From Acidobacteria bacterium RIFCSPLOWO2_12_FULL_66_21 (GTDB lineage Bacteria; Acidobacteriota; Vicinamibacteria; Vicinamibacterales; 2-12-FULL-66-21): 64,000 nucleotides of DNA. The notes below the pieces were generated by a model. That model searched no databases, was not told where the DNA came from, and was given only the letters and a program-made list of their open reading frames with translations. Below, one piece after another: positions 8,410 to 17,505 of the stretch. The stretch lies in contig MELC01000078.1 of assembly GCA_001767455.1 (NCBI GenBank), forward strand, positions 1-64,000. Direction: 5' to 3'. Position 1 is the stretch's first letter; every line of letters begins with the position of its first letter. The translations under genes and the position numbers were made by a program.

Positions 8410-9440
8410 AAGCACGCTCCTCGCGCGGCATGCAGCGTGCGGGAGTCTCGATAGACCGCGTCGACGATCTCCATCACGCGTAACGCGTCGTTGGCCGTGC
8501 TCTCCGTCACGGGGATGTCGTTCAGAATGCAACCGACGAACTGATCGACCTGGGTGCTCCAGGACGGATCGGTGTCGTAGTACGTCAGTTCCTCGCGCGG
8601 ATTCCCCAGGGCCGACGCCTCCCCGCTCTGTGGCCGGCGGCCGACGAGCAGCGTCTCACGCCCGTAGCTCCCGGTCTTCGACAGGAGCCCGGAGACCACA
8701 AGGTACCCGCGCTCCAGTCCGAGCTCGAGTCGAAAGGTGTGCTTCCACGAGGTGGCCGATGAATGCAGGTGCGCAATCTGCCCCGCCTTGTTGCGCAACA
8801 ACACCATCGCGTTGTCCTCAACCGGGATGGGCCAATGCGTCGTGCCGACGAATCCGACCACCTCGTCGAAGTCGCCGCAGAAGAACCGGAACAGGTCCAG
8901 CATGTGGATGCCCTGATCGAGCAGGATGCCACCGCCACCCTGCTCAGGCTGGTTCCGCCAGGACCGCTCGAATCCCACGCCCCCTGACTTCCCGTACACA
9001 CCACGTACGGTCAGAATCCGGCCCAGGGCGCCGCTCTCGATGAGCGATTTCGCATCCGTGATTCCCGGATGATATCGATGGTTGAACCCGAAAATGAGCT
9101 TCGCGAGAGGATTGCGCCGGTCGGCCTCGACGATGCGCTGGATGTCGCCGAGGTTGCGACCCGGCGGCTTCTCGCTGAACACATGACAGCCTCGGTCGAG
9201 CGCATCGACGACCGCGTCCGGAGTCACGTGGTTTGGCGTGCAGACGAACAGCAGGTCGACGCCGGCGTCGAGCAGCGCCCCGTAGGTGGAAAACAGCGGA
9301 ACATCGGACGGCAGCTTCGCGACGGGGGACGGGTCGGCCACCCCAACGAGCTGCAGGGCCTCGTGCTCGTTGATATTCTGTCGGCGAATCTCGCCCATGT
9401 AGCCATATCCCACAATCCCCGCTCGAAGGTGCCGTGCCAT
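8406..9440 (-). CDS. Gfo/Idh/MocA-family oxidoreductase
   Basis: NAD(P)-dependent sugar oxidoreductase, 344 residues. The N-terminal Rossmann motif is IVGYGYMG, the family EKP motif is present (HVFSEKPPGRN), and the C-terminal domain has a GGGILLDQGIHMLDLF segment with the usual catalytic His. An AGGA-like ribosome site lies about 6 bp before the ATG (taggacctgaa). It ends inside the next gene's start (ATGA overlap) and starts 8 bp after the cytidylyltransferase. It may oxidise or reduce a keto-sugar for the CMP-activated product of this block. The substrate is not deducible. Confidence 0.88.
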   Translation of the reverse strand: MARHLRAGIVGYGYMGEIRRQNINEHEALQLVGVADPSPVAKLPSDVPLFSTYGALLDAGVDLLFVCTPNHVTPDAVVDALDRGCHVFSEKPPGRNLGDIQRIVEADRRNPLAKLIFGFNHRYHPGITDAKSLIESGALGRILTVRGVYGKSGGVGFERSWRNQPEQGGGGILLDQGIHMLDLFRFFCGDFDEVVGFVGTTHWPIPVEDNAMVLLRNKAGQIAHLHSSATSWKHTFRLELGLERGYLVVSGLLSKTGSYGRETLLVGRRPQSGEASALGNPREELTYYDTDPSWSTQVDQFVGCILNDIPVTESTANDALRVMEIVDAVYRDSRTLHAARGACL

Positions 9441-9448
9441 TTCAGGTC

Positions 9449-10234
9449 CTACAAGATTGGTTGGTGAATGCGCGCGTGCAGTCCGCGTTGTGTCTCGTCG
9501 TCTCGCAGAAGTTGCTCGATCACCTCGACGTCGGCTGGTCGATCCACCCCGTAGGTCGGACAGTCGACCACCACACCCGTGATCCTGTACCCGTGCTCGA
9601 GCAGGCGGAGCATGTCGATCGATTCGGCCCGCTCGAACGGCGTGGCGGGAAGCGACTCGTACGTCCGCAGCAGACTGGCTCGGAACCCCATGATGCCCGT
9701 CTGCCGATACACCGGGCAGTCCACGTCCATCCGGTAGTGCGGAATCGGTGAGCGGCTCAGGAACATCACCTCTCCCGCCTGACTGCACGCTGCCTTCACG
9801 ATGTCAGGGTTGTCCCGATCCGCCCGGCTCTCGAGCGGCGACAGCAGGTTCGTGCACGTGATCGACGGATCGGCCAGCAGGGGCGCGGCAATGCGCTCAA
9901 CGGCTTCGGGCAGCAGCAACGGCTCGTCGCCCTGCACCATAACCACGATCTCGCCGGTGAGATGGCGCATGGCCTCCGAGAGGCGACCCGTGCAGCGCTC
10001 GTGCGTGTCGGCGGTCATGACGGCGCGTCCGCCGAAACCGACGATGGCGTCCCGAATGCTCTCGTCACACGTCGCGACGACGACGTCGCTGGCGCCCTTC
10101 GCAAGCAACGCGCGTCGACGGACGTGCTCGACGAGCGGCAGGCCGGCGATGGACACGAGGGGTTTTCCCGGGAAACGCGACGAGGCCATGCGAGCCGGAA
10201 TGACGACAACGAAAGTGTCCATGCGATTGATCAT
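9449..10234 (-). CDS. KdsB-like cytidylyltransferase (CMP-sugar synthetase)
   Basis: A 261-residue CTP:sugar-acid cytidylyltransferase of the KdsB (CMP-Kdo synthetase) family. The N-terminal VVIPARMASSRFPGKPL matches the IPAR..S.R.PGKPL signature; MVQGDEPLL is the metal-binding acidic motif and QTGIMGFR is the usual Q-x-G-I segment. It would activate a 2-keto-3-deoxy acid as the CMP-sugar. The pathway clue is the HpcH aldolase three genes downstream. The chosen start (MINRMDTF) gives a 4-bp ATGA overlap with the SDR; MDTF four codons in is the alternative. Confidence 0.9.
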   Translation of the reverse strand: MINRMDTFVVVIPARMASSRFPGKPLVSIAGLPLVEHVRRRALLAKGASDVVVATCDESIRDAIVGFGGRAVMTADTHERCTGRLSEAMRHLTGEIVVMVQGDEPLLLPEAVERIAAPLLADPSITCTNLLSPLESRADRDNPDIVKAACSQAGEVMFLSRSPIPHYRMDVDCPVYRQTGIMGFRASLLRTYESLPATPFERAESIDMLRLLEHGYRITGVVVDCPTYGVDRPADVEVIEQLLRDDETQRGLHARIHQPIL

Positions 10235-10998
10235 TGCGGCAGGACGCCGCAATCCACGTTGATGCACTGCCCCGTCACGGCCGACGCGGACGGCGACGAG
10301 AGCTGCACGCATATCGCCGCCACTTCGACGGCGGAGGGCAGGCGGCCGAGCGCGCTTTGGGTCCGCGCAAAGTCCCGCAGATATTCGTGGGCCTCTTGAC
10401 CGCGCGGCGGAGCCAAGGGGTCGGCCAGCGCTTGCAGCAGACCCTCCGTCTCGACGTAGACCGGGCAGACGGCATTGACGCGAATCCCTCGCGGTCCCAG
10501 TTCCTTGGCGAGAGCCTGCGTGAGACCGTTCACGCCGAACTTCGCGGCGCAGTAGGCGGAGTTGTTCGCGCTGCCACGCTTGCCCGCGAGGCTGGACACG
10601 TTGACGATCGCGCTGCCGGAACGAAGGTGCGGCAGCGCAGCCTGGCAGGCGAACAGCACGCCGGTAAGGTTAGTGTCCACCATCTCACGCCAGAATGTCT
10701 CGTCGATCGCCTCGATCGGGCGCCATCCCGAAACGCCCGCGTTGTTCACCAGTACGTCGAGACCACCGGCCCAGCCCGCCACGCGCGCCATCGCGTCTTC
10801 GAGTTGCGACCGTCGCGTCACATCACACGTCATGTGGATCGCTCGCGACCCCAGTTCCGCAGCGAGCCCCGAGTCACGGCGTGACAGAATCACGACGCGG
10901 TAGCCCGCCTCGTGGAATGCGCGCGTGATACTTGCGCCGATGCCACGGCCGCCACCGGTGACGACGGCGGCACGAGGATCGGAGGTCGCTCGGGTCAT
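10231..10998 (-). CDS. Short-chain dehydrogenase/reductase
   Basis: Classical SDR of 255 residues: cofactor loop TGGGRGIG (about 15-22), NNAGVSG, catalytic Ser in IVNVSSLAG, YCAAK (Tyr and Lys), and the C-terminal TGQCINVDCG. It probably reduces or oxidises a keto-sugar intermediate in the CMP-sugar block and is coupled by 4 bp to the cytidylyltransferase. The acidic residue after beta-2 is replaced by SRR (VILSRRDS), which suggests NADP(H) preference. Substrate unknown. Confidence 0.9.
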   Translation of the reverse strand: MTRATSDPRAAVVTGGGRGIGASITRAFHEAGYRVVILSRRDSGLAAELGSRAIHMTCDVTRRSQLEDAMARVAGWAGGLDVLVNNAGVSGWRPIEAIDETFWREMVDTNLTGVLFACQAALPHLRSGSAIVNVSSLAGKRGSANNSAYCAAKFGVNGLTQALAKELGPRGIRVNAVCPVYVETEGLLQALADPLAPPRGQEAHEYLRDFARTQSALGRLPSAVEVAAICVQLSSPSASAVTGQCINVDCGVLPQ

Positions 10999-11010
10999 AG
11001 AGATCGAGTC

Positions 11011-11586
11011 CTACCGGCGCTTGATGAGCCTGGCCGGAACGCCGCCGGCAACCGTCCGTGGCTCCACGTCGCGGGTGACAACAGCGCCGGCCGCTATCAC
11101 TGCGCCTTCTCCAATCCGCACACCACCAAGGACGCACACGTTGGCACCGATCCATACATTGTTCTCAAGTACGATTTCGGCCGGACGGTGTCCCTGCTCA
11201 CGCACCGGGATGTCCACATTTTCGATTTCATGATCGCTCGTGCGCATCATGGTGTTCGGACCGATCATCACATCGCTGCCAATGGCGATCCGGCCGCCGT
11301 TGCACGCGTTGACGTACACGTTCGCATTCAATGAAACGCGGTCGCCAATTTCGATCGCGCCATCCTCACACGCCGCCAGTGTACAAAGCCGCCAGCATGA
11401 GAATTCCGCACCGGCCGTGATGTTGTGCGGCCCATAGGCAATCAAGCCCATTCCGATCACCGCGTTCGGGCCAAGACGCCTGAAGCGCCGACCGAAGAAC
11501 CACCGGCGCAGCCGATAGCCGACACTGCCGGGTGCCCAGTTTACGATGTGCTCGGCGTACGAGACGAGTTCATGGGAGAGCCGCAT
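11011..11586 (-). CDS. Hexapeptide-repeat (left-handed beta-helix) acyltransferase
   Basis: A 191-residue acyltransferase of the maltose/galactoside O-acetyltransferase (WcaF/WbbJ-like) type. Hexapeptide repeats run through [30 protein letters not shown], and [27 protein letters not shown]. The catalytic His is in TSDHEIEN. It likely acetylates a sugar hydroxyl. The ATG at 11586 has an AAAGGA site about 9 bp upstream, which is why I prefer it to the longer frame. It is the first gene of the minus-strand run ending at base 1 and diverges from the plus-strand ligase about 107 bp away. Confidence 0.86.
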   Translation of the reverse strand: MRLSHELVSYAEHIVNWAPGSVGYRLRRWFFGRRFRRLGPNAVIGMGLIAYGPHNITAGAEFSCWRLCTLAACEDGAIEIGDRVSLNANVYVNACNGGRIAIGSDVMIGPNTMMRTSDHEIENVDIPVREQGHRPAEIVLENNVWIGANVCVLGGVRIGEGAVIAAGAVVTRDVEPRTVAGGVPARLIKRR

Positions 11587-11693
11587 CGATCGTGTCCTTT
11601 CGGCACGCCCACACACCGCGACCGGGGATCGGCCCGTGTCGGCGTCCGCCGATCTCAGGCTGCGCGATCGCACCATTGGCTGGAGCGGCGACC

Positions 11694-12989
11694 ATGCGAT
11701 ACCCTATCCTCGGTCTCCAGATGAAACGGGTGCCACAACTGATCGCCGCAGCGGAACTGCCCATTATTCTCGCGATCTCACCCGCACTCTTGTTTCCGAC
11801 ACCCCGCCGCCTTCTGGTCTTGCTCGTTGTGCCCGTCGTGTGGGCATGCGCTCGTCGCGCCAACGGCACTCTGGTCCCGCGCACCGCGATGAACCTGGCC
11901 GTGTGGCTCCTGCTGGCGACGGTTGGCGTGAGCCTGTTCACGACGGTCGACGTGCTGTTCAGCCTGAACAAGGTGGCAAGCGTCGTGCTGGGCGCGCTGT
12001 TATTCTGGGCAATCACGCGCTGGATGACCACATCCGACCAATTGAGATACGGAACCACTGCGTTTCTCCTCGCAGGCGCTGGGCTGGCGCTCGTGGCGCT
12101 CCTCGGCACTGACTGGAAGAGCAGATCCGCGACAGTCGATGCTGTCATCGCTGTTCTTCCCGAGGCGATTCGGGGACTGCCGGGGGCGGAGAAAGGATTC
12201 AACCCGAACCCGGTCGCAGGCTGTCTTCTCCTGTTTATCCCACTCCAGGTCGCGCTGCTCGTCGTTGGCTCACGACGAGCGCTCGTGACCACATCAAACG
12301 GCCGCAATCCGGGTGCATGGCTCATCGCCATTCAGGTCATGAGCCTGATTCTGACGGCTTCGGCCTTCGTGCTGATGCAATCCCGCGGCGCCTGGGCCGG
12401 ACTGTCGGTGACGGCCGCGGCGTTCTTGTGTTGGCATGGTCGGAGAACACGCATGCTGGCACTGGTCGGCGCGATGGCGGTCGTGGTGGTTGCGTCGACG
12501 CTTGGCCCGGAGAAAGTACTCAGCCTCGCCGTCAACCCGTCGGCCCGAGGGATGGCTGGCGGCGTCGCGGAACGGATTGAACTCTGGTCCAACGCCCTCA
12601 CCGCCATCCAGGACGTACCACTGACAGGGATGGGCATGAACGCCTTCCGCCGGGTGATGCCGGTGATATACCCCACCGTGCTCGGCACCAGTCTCGACAC
12701 GGCCCACGCCCACAACCAGTTGTTACAGACTGCATTGGACGTGGGTCTTGCGGGGCTCGTGGCCTACCTGTCGGTCTGGCTGTCGGCGGCCGCGCTGCTG
12801 GTTCGCGTGTATCGGAGGACCGGAAACGCCGTGTACCGAGCGACGGCCGGCGGCCTCGGCGCTGGCCTCATCGCGCACTTCGCCTTCGGGGCCACGGATG
12901 CCGTCGCACTTGGAACAAAAGCCGGCGTCCTTTTCTGGTTGACGCTGGCGCTTGCGGTCGGGCTCGATCGCGTCTCCCTGCGAGATTAA
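11694..12989 (+). CDS. O-antigen ligase / WaaL-like membrane protein
   Basis: A 431-residue polytopic membrane protein (about eleven hydrophobic helices) with a Wzy_C/WaaL layout. A large periplasmic loop follows the middle helices and contains [18 protein letters not shown] and the conserved HAHNQLLQ near the end, typical of O-antigen ligases. It would attach the finished glycan to lipid A-core or another acceptor. The start at 11694 has TGGAG eight bases upstream; ATG 11721 is an alternative. It is one of few plus-strand genes in the glycan island and converges, 4 bp apart, with the TPR protein. Confidence 0.85.
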   Translation: MRYPILGLQMKRVPQLIAAAELPIILAISPALLFPTPRRLLVLLVVPVVWACARRANGTLVPRTAMNLAVWLLLATVGVSLFTTVDVLFSLNKVASVVLGALLFWAITRWMTTSDQLRYGTTAFLLAGAGLALVALLGTDWKSRSATVDAVIAVLPEAIRGLPGAEKGFNPNPVAGCLLLFIPLQVALLVVGSRRALVTTSNGRNPGAWLIAIQVMSLILTASAFVLMQSRGAWAGLSVTAAAFLCWHGRRTRMLALVGAMAVVVVASTLGPEKVLSLAVNPSARGMAGGVAERIELWSNALTAIQDVPLTGMGMNAFRRVMPVIYPTVLGTSLDTAHAHNQLLQTALDVGLAGLVAYLSVWLSAAALLVRVYRRTGNAVYRATAGGLGAGLIAHFAFGATDAVALGTKAGVLFWLTLALAVGLDRVSLRD

Positions 12990-12993
12990 TCGG

Positions 12994-14082
12994 CTAGTCT
13001 CTCGGAGGATGGGCATCAAGGAAGGCCTGGGCGGCATACGTCAGACGGGGCGCACGCTGTATGGTCAAAGTCCAGGCGCGCCGCGCTTCGGCGCGCGCGC
13101 CAGACTCTTCCAGGGCCTGGGCCGCCATCATCAACGCATGTCCATCGGTGCCCGCATCTCGCACGACAGCCAGCGCCTGTTCGCGTGCCAGACTGCGGCG
13201 GTCACTGCGCACGAGGAAGTACGCGCGAACCGAGCGCACGTAGACAGTCCTCTCCGAGGCTTCCGCACGATCAAGCGATGCTTCAGCGTCAGCGACACGC
13301 CCGACCTCATGCAGCGCCAGCGCACGCCGCGCGAGCACATTCGCAACCCCGGCGTTCACCACACGATCGTGCGCACCCGGCTTGATTGCACCGAGAATGT
13401 GGTCGCAAAGGCGGCCCACCGTCTCCCCTGGCTGCGACGATGGCCAGACAATCCAGTACCGCAGCATCTCGACTACTTCGGTTCGACACGAATCATCGCA
13501 GTCTGAGAGGTACATGACGGACACCGCTGCGTCGGCGGCGACGAGCACGTCATCTGGTGTACGAGAGGCAATCTCCAGGCCCTCGGCCAGCCGGAGGCGA
13601 TGACGAGCCGCGTCTCCGTACGCCGCCTGCCAGTATCCTCGGGCCTCGCTCTTCGATCCACGCGCCCACGCGGCCCGACCACGCCACAGCGCGAAAAGGC
13701 GCCAATTGCCTGGCGCTTCGCGCGCCAGTATCCGCGCGGCGACAGATGGATCGACCGGCCTCGTAAGCATGGCGTAACTCGCCGCCAGAATGGCAAGGGA
13801 TCTGTTCCGCCCCGAATGCGCTTCGAGCGCGGTCATCAGCGTCCGATCCTGCCGCACGGATTCTGGCTGGCCCGCAAACCCAAGTGCCCAAGTGACCTCC
13901 GCTCGATAATACGGCGCATCGAACGTGGGGGCCGCAGGCACAACCTGGCGCATGACACGCAACGCGAGCACGTTTCGTCCGACCACGTCGTTTGCCCACA
14001 CGTGCCACAGCACCAGGCCACTCGCCGCGACGACAGCCAGAGACAAACGCCGATCCGGAGACAGAGCCGCGATCGTCAACAC
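12994..14082 (-). CDS. TPR-like membrane-anchored protein of unknown function
   Basis: A 362-residue protein with one N-terminal hydrophobic segment (LSLAVVAASGLVLWHVW) and an alanine/arginine-rich alpha-helical body resembling degenerate tetratricopeptide repeats (for example ARRALALHEVGRVADAEASLDRAE and ALMMAAQALEESGARAEARRAW). It is probably anchored in the inner membrane with a periplasmic or cytosolic scaffold domain. Such proteins often sit beside WaaL/Wzy genes, but no catalytic role is visible. The start is GTG at 14082, overlapping the upstream glycosyltransferase by 7 bp, so it is probably cotranslated with it. Confidence 0.72.
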   Translation of the reverse strand: MLTIAALSPDRRLSLAVVAASGLVLWHVWANDVVGRNVLALRVMRQVVPAAPTFDAPYYRAEVTWALGFAGQPESVRQDRTLMTALEAHSGRNRSLAILAASYAMLTRPVDPSVAARILAREAPGNWRLFALWRGRAAWARGSKSEARGYWQAAYGDAARHRLRLAEGLEIASRTPDDVLVAADAAVSVMYLSDCDDSCRTEVVEMLRYWIVWPSSQPGETVGRLCDHILGAIKPGAHDRVVNAGVANVLARRALALHEVGRVADAEASLDRAEASERTVYVRSVRAYFLVRSDRRSLAREQALAVVRDAGTDGHALMMAAQALEESGARAEARRAWTLTIQRAPRLTYAAQAFLDAHPPRD

Positions 14083-15242
14083 ATCACCGGATGGGAAGAT
14101 GCGCCTGCAGCCATGACGTCAGACCAGACGCTGCGATACGCCGTCACCATGTGACCCAGCCCGAAGTTGGCCGTGATGCGTTCCCGCGCTGCCGTCTGCC
14201 GAGCACGCCAGTTCAGCGGGCTGGTCAGTCGGACCGCGATGGCCTCACGGATGGCTCCGGCCAGGCGCGACGGATCGGAGGGGGGCACGACCCAGCCCGT
14301 CTCCCCGACGATAAACGGCCCTGCCCCAACGGCAGTTACGACCGCCGGGACTCCGCAGGCCATCGCTTCGACAGTGACGTTGCCAAAGGCCTCGCCGGAA
14401 CTCGACAGCACATGCACATCAAGGGCGTTCATGATGGCCGGTATATCGCGTCGGGTTCCGAGCAGGCACATTCGGTCCTCGACACCGGCAGCGCGCAGCA
14501 ACGCGCGAAGGTCCGCGTTCTCTGGTGTCATACCCGCACCGACCAGCACGCAGCGCCACTGCCCCGGTCCGTCCTGCGCCAGGACCTTCAGCCCGCCGAT
14601 CAGGTTGGCGTGGTCCTTCTGCACATCCCACCGGCTCACCATGCCGAGCAACACTTCATCGGGGTGGATGTGCAGCTCACGCCGTGTGCGCTCGCGCAAC
14701 GATGCGTCAGGCGTGAACTCCGACAAATCGATACCGTTCGGAATGACAACCATCTTCGTGCGGACATAACCGAGATCCGCGTGCACTCGTCTCGCCATTT
14801 CCGAGCAACAGATGATGCGCGCCGGGATGAACCGCGAGAGTGCCCCTGACAGCCGCGCGATGGTTCGAGTCGACCGACTGATCATCCCCCGCTCGAGATT
14901 CGAACAGTGCACACCCCACACGACGCTCCGGAGCCCTGCAAGCCGAGCGGCAAGACCGCCAACCAGATCGGCGTGGTACATCCAGGTCTGGACGATGTCA
15001 GGGTTGGCCTCCCGCAACCGTCGATGCAGCAGACGCAGCCCCCGGGTCGAGACGTGCCCCCGCGGGAGGTTGAGCGCGTCGCACCTGACACCGGCAGCCG
15101 TGAGACGACCGCCATAGAACCCGAGGTCATCGAGCAGCGAGATGACGTGATGCGTATTCTGATCGTCGGCCTTGACGAGTCTGTACAGCACCGCCTCGGC
15201 GCCTCCCGCACCGAGTCCGGTAATCACATGACAGACTCTCAC
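14076..15242 (-). CDS. Glycosyltransferase family 4
   Basis: GT-B retaining glycosyltransferase, 388 residues. The N-terminal VRVCHVITGLGAGGAE is the typical GT4 acceptor-side opening. The C-terminal donor site reads EAFGNVTVEAMACGVPAVVT with the E-x7-E spacing, after PNGID and a VSRWDVQKDH segment. It transfers a sugar from a nucleotide donor onto the growing lipid-linked glycan at the cytoplasmic face. The GTG start overlaps the SIS gene's stop (GTGA); the longer in-frame extension lies inside that gene. Confidence 0.9.
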   Translation of the reverse strand: MRVCHVITGLGAGGAEAVLYRLVKADDQNTHHVISLLDDLGFYGGRLTAAGVRCDALNLPRGHVSTRGLRLLHRRLREANPDIVQTWMYHADLVGGLAARLAGLRSVVWGVHCSNLERGMISRSTRTIARLSGALSRFIPARIICCSEMARRVHADLGYVRTKMVVIPNGIDLSEFTPDASLRERTRRELHIHPDEVLLGMVSRWDVQKDHANLIGGLKVLAQDGPGQWRCVLVGAGMTPENADLRALLRAAGVEDRMCLLGTRRDIPAIMNALDVHVLSSSGEAFGNVTVEAMACGVPAVVTAVGAGPFIVGETGWVVPPSDPSRLAGAIREAIAVRLTSPLNWRARQTAARERITANFGLGHMVTAYRSVWSDVMAAGASSHPVMC

Positions 15243-15865
15243 GGGGTCGGATCGGGGCTGGCGCTCGATGAGGCAGTCCGTTCCCACTTGTTGCTGACCT
15301 GCTGCAGCCGCGGATGCGCCACCAGCAGATGCCACACCAGCGCCTGAAAGGACTCGGTATGGGGCGTCACGTGCGCGGGATTGACCGTTGGCACGACGAT
15401 GCAGGCATCGGCCACGCTGGCGGTGTACCCACCATCCCGGCCAACGATGCCGAACACCGCCGATCCACACTCATGCGCGTGCTGGACGGCCCGAACAATG
15501 TTGACGCTGATGTTGCGCTCGATGCTCCCCCCGCCGACCGAGAACACGAAGACGGCATCGGCCGGGCCCAGCCGGCTCACGGCCAGCCACGCGGCAAACG
15601 TGGTGTCCCAGCCCTCGTCATTCGTCCGGGCAGTCAGCTCCGAGACATTGTCGACAGGCGAGTACGCCTCGATGCCGGCAAGCTTGCGGAAGTCGTTGAC
15701 GGCATGCGACGCATGGCCGGCGCCGCCGCCGACGCCCAGGAGGAACAACCGCCCTCCGCGCTGGCGAAGAGACACCAGTGAATCGACCATGCGCTCGATG
15801 CCTGCGACGTCAATCGCCTGCAGAATCTGAATGGCCTCTCGGACGTATTGCTCTGAAAACGTCAT
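15239..15865 (-). CDS. SIS-domain phosphosugar isomerase (GmhA-like)
   Basis: A 208-residue single SIS domain protein similar to sedoheptulose-7-phosphate isomerase GmhA. The phosphosugar-binding parts are LFLLGVGGGAGHASHAVNDF and VFSVGGGSIERN. GmhA opens the ADP/GDP-heptose route, but no HddA/HldE partner is visible here, so heptose synthesis cannot be claimed from the window; another aldose/ketose phosphate is possible. It begins 30 bp after the dehydrogenase stop and is coupled downstream to a GT4. Confidence 0.82.
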   Translation of the reverse strand: MTFSEQYVREAIQILQAIDVAGIERMVDSLVSLRQRGGRLFLLGVGGGAGHASHAVNDFRKLAGIEAYSPVDNVSELTARTNDEGWDTTFAAWLAVSRLGPADAVFVFSVGGGSIERNISVNIVRAVQHAHECGSAVFGIVGRDGGYTASVADACIVVPTVNPAHVTPHTESFQALVWHLLVAHPRLQQVSNKWERTASSSASPDPTP

Positions 15866-15895
15866 GACGTGTGAGCTCCAATCAGCAGAAGGCGG

Positions 15896-16852
15896 TCATA
15901 TCACTCTCGCGTCGGGGGCCAGTGTCCCGTCAAGGAACTGCAGCGCCTTGGCGACACACTCGCGCTCCATTGCCGCGCGCGTTTCGACGGTCAACGTGCC
16001 GGCATGCGGTGTCAGCACCACTTTGTCGAGATCGCACAACGGACCGGCATACGGCTCCTGCTCGAACACGTCGAGACCCGCGCCAGCGAGATGGCCTGAG
16101 ACCAGCGCGTCGTAGAGCGCGACCTCATCAATCATGCCGCCGCGCGCAACGTTGATCACAATCGTCCCGCGCTTCATGGCTGCAAGCTCCTCGCGGCCGA
16201 AGTGCACCGGTTCGTCCGACGAACGGGCGGCATGAATGGAGATCACATCGCAGTCGGCGATCAATTTGTCGAGAGGTACGAGATTGACTCCAAGCGCCCC
16301 GGCCGACGCCGCTTCCACGGCAGGGTCCGCCGCCGAGATTCGACAGCCGAATGGTTTGAGCAGTTCGGCTACGCGCCGCCCTATCCGGCCGAAGCCCACA
16401 ATACCGACGTGACGCCCGCCCAACAAATGGGCCTCGATACGGGCCCACTCGTTGTTCCGCGCGCGGGCGGCTTGGCGCGGCAGGTTCCGGCACAGCGACA
16501 ACATCATGGCCAGTGCCAGCTCGGCGACCGCGGCCGCAGGCGGCAGTGGCGTATTGAGCACGACGATGCTACGAGCGCGCGCCGCGGCGAGATCGATGCT
16601 GTCGACGCCTACGCCACAACGGCTGATGCAGCGCAGAAACGGAAGACACTCCAATGTCGCCGCATCGTACGGTTCGACGCCGGCGATGACGACCGTGGCC
16701 GCACGGCCCTGGTCCAGTAGTTGCGCCGTCGTGATGCGCTTACCCGTGGTGTTGATGCGATGCGGACGGCCGCTCGCTTCCAGTAATCGAAGCGGCTCAC
16801 GGTCGCCCTCGGCAAACGTCGAGAGCGTGATAAAGATGAGATCAGGGGTCAA
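15896..16852 (-). CDS. D-isomer-specific 2-hydroxyacid dehydrogenase
   Basis: A 318-residue NAD-dependent dehydrogenase of the SerA/PdxB type. The Rossmann motif is VGIVGFGRIGR (about residues 148-158). The catalytic residues are Arg in INVARGG, Glu in FEQEPYAGP and His in LTPHAGT. It may oxidise or reduce a 2-hydroxy/2-keto acid, for example a glyceric or lactyl substituent or a sugar acid. It starts directly at the stop of the frameshifted TylF gene. The local SIS, dehydrogenase and TylF grouping suggests a decorated sugar, but the substrate is inferred only. Confidence 0.87.
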   Translation of the reverse strand: MTPDLIFITLSTFAEGDREPLRLLEASGRPHRINTTGKRITTAQLLDQGRAATVVIAGVEPYDAATLECLPFLRCISRCGVGVDSIDLAAARARSIVVLNTPLPPAAAVAELALAMMLSLCRNLPRQAARARNNEWARIEAHLLGGRHVGIVGFGRIGRRVAELLKPFGCRISAADPAVEAASAGALGVNLVPLDKLIADCDVISIHAARSSDEPVHFGREELAAMKRGTIVINVARGGMIDEVALYDALVSGHLAGAGLDVFEQEPYAGPLCDLDKVVLTPHAGTLTVETRAAMERECVAKALQFLDGTLAPDARVI

Positions 16853-17492
16853 TCAATGACCATATAGGAAGGCTCGGGGTTGAACGGTGTGCGGCGGAGG
16901 GCGGCGGAGAGAGTACCGGCTCAACCCGAGCACCTCTTTGACCGCCAGCGTTTCACCGGGCCACGTGTGATAGTTCAATTCGTCGAACGCGATCACGCTG
17001 CCCTTTGTCACGCGATCGCGAATCAGTTCGAGGCAGCGTTTGGTCCGCTCGTACAAATCGAATTCGACGTACGCGAGCGCGACAATCGTTTCTGGGTTGC
17101 GTTCGAGATAGCGTTCTAACTCCACGGTCGCATCGCCTTTCACGAGCTCGTCCTTCTTGATGTGTGGAATAGGGGATTCCTTTTCGTGACACGTGAGCAC
17201 TCGATCGAGAAACGTCTCGGAGCCCGGCGTCACGCCGTAGGCGCCCGGCGTCGCGACGGCCGCCGATCCATCCTTCTTGTGGACTGACGGGAACCCTTCG
17301 AACGTATCGAAGCCGATGATCTTCCGATTGTGATTGAACGGCTCGTTACATCCCGCGGACATTCGTGAAGAGCGAGAGGTTCGTTCCCCAGCGCACGCCG
17401 AATTCAATCACGACTCCGTGAATTGGCAGGATCCTCTTGTAGAGCTCGTTCATATACTTTATGCCTGTCGGAGGACGGGTGACCGTTGACAC
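16853..17492 (-). pseudogene. TylF/macrocin O-methyltransferase-type gene with a frameshift
   Basis: Two frames together encode a TylF-like SAM O-methyltransferase. The 5' part, from about 17492, reads GIKYMNELYKRILPIHG then VVIEFGVRWGTNLSLF, ending in NVRGM and TAA. The 3' part resumes in another frame as NEPFNHNRKIIGFDTFEGF and continues to the C-terminus with a metal-site-like FDELNYHTWPGE. Removing one base from the TT at 17346-17347 (plus strand) turns GGM-stop into RGMYEPFNHN and restores one frame of about 212 residues. It is either a recent pseudogene or an assembly/read error. The N-terminus also looks short for the family (about 240). Confidence 0.8.
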
Positions 17493-17505
17493 ATCTATAG
17501 TGGCA

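Noticed and set aside
15239-15865. SIS protein as proof of heptose synthesis
   Set aside because: No heptose kinase, phosphatase specific to heptose or nucleotidyltransferase for heptose is visible nearby, so only the family is claimed.
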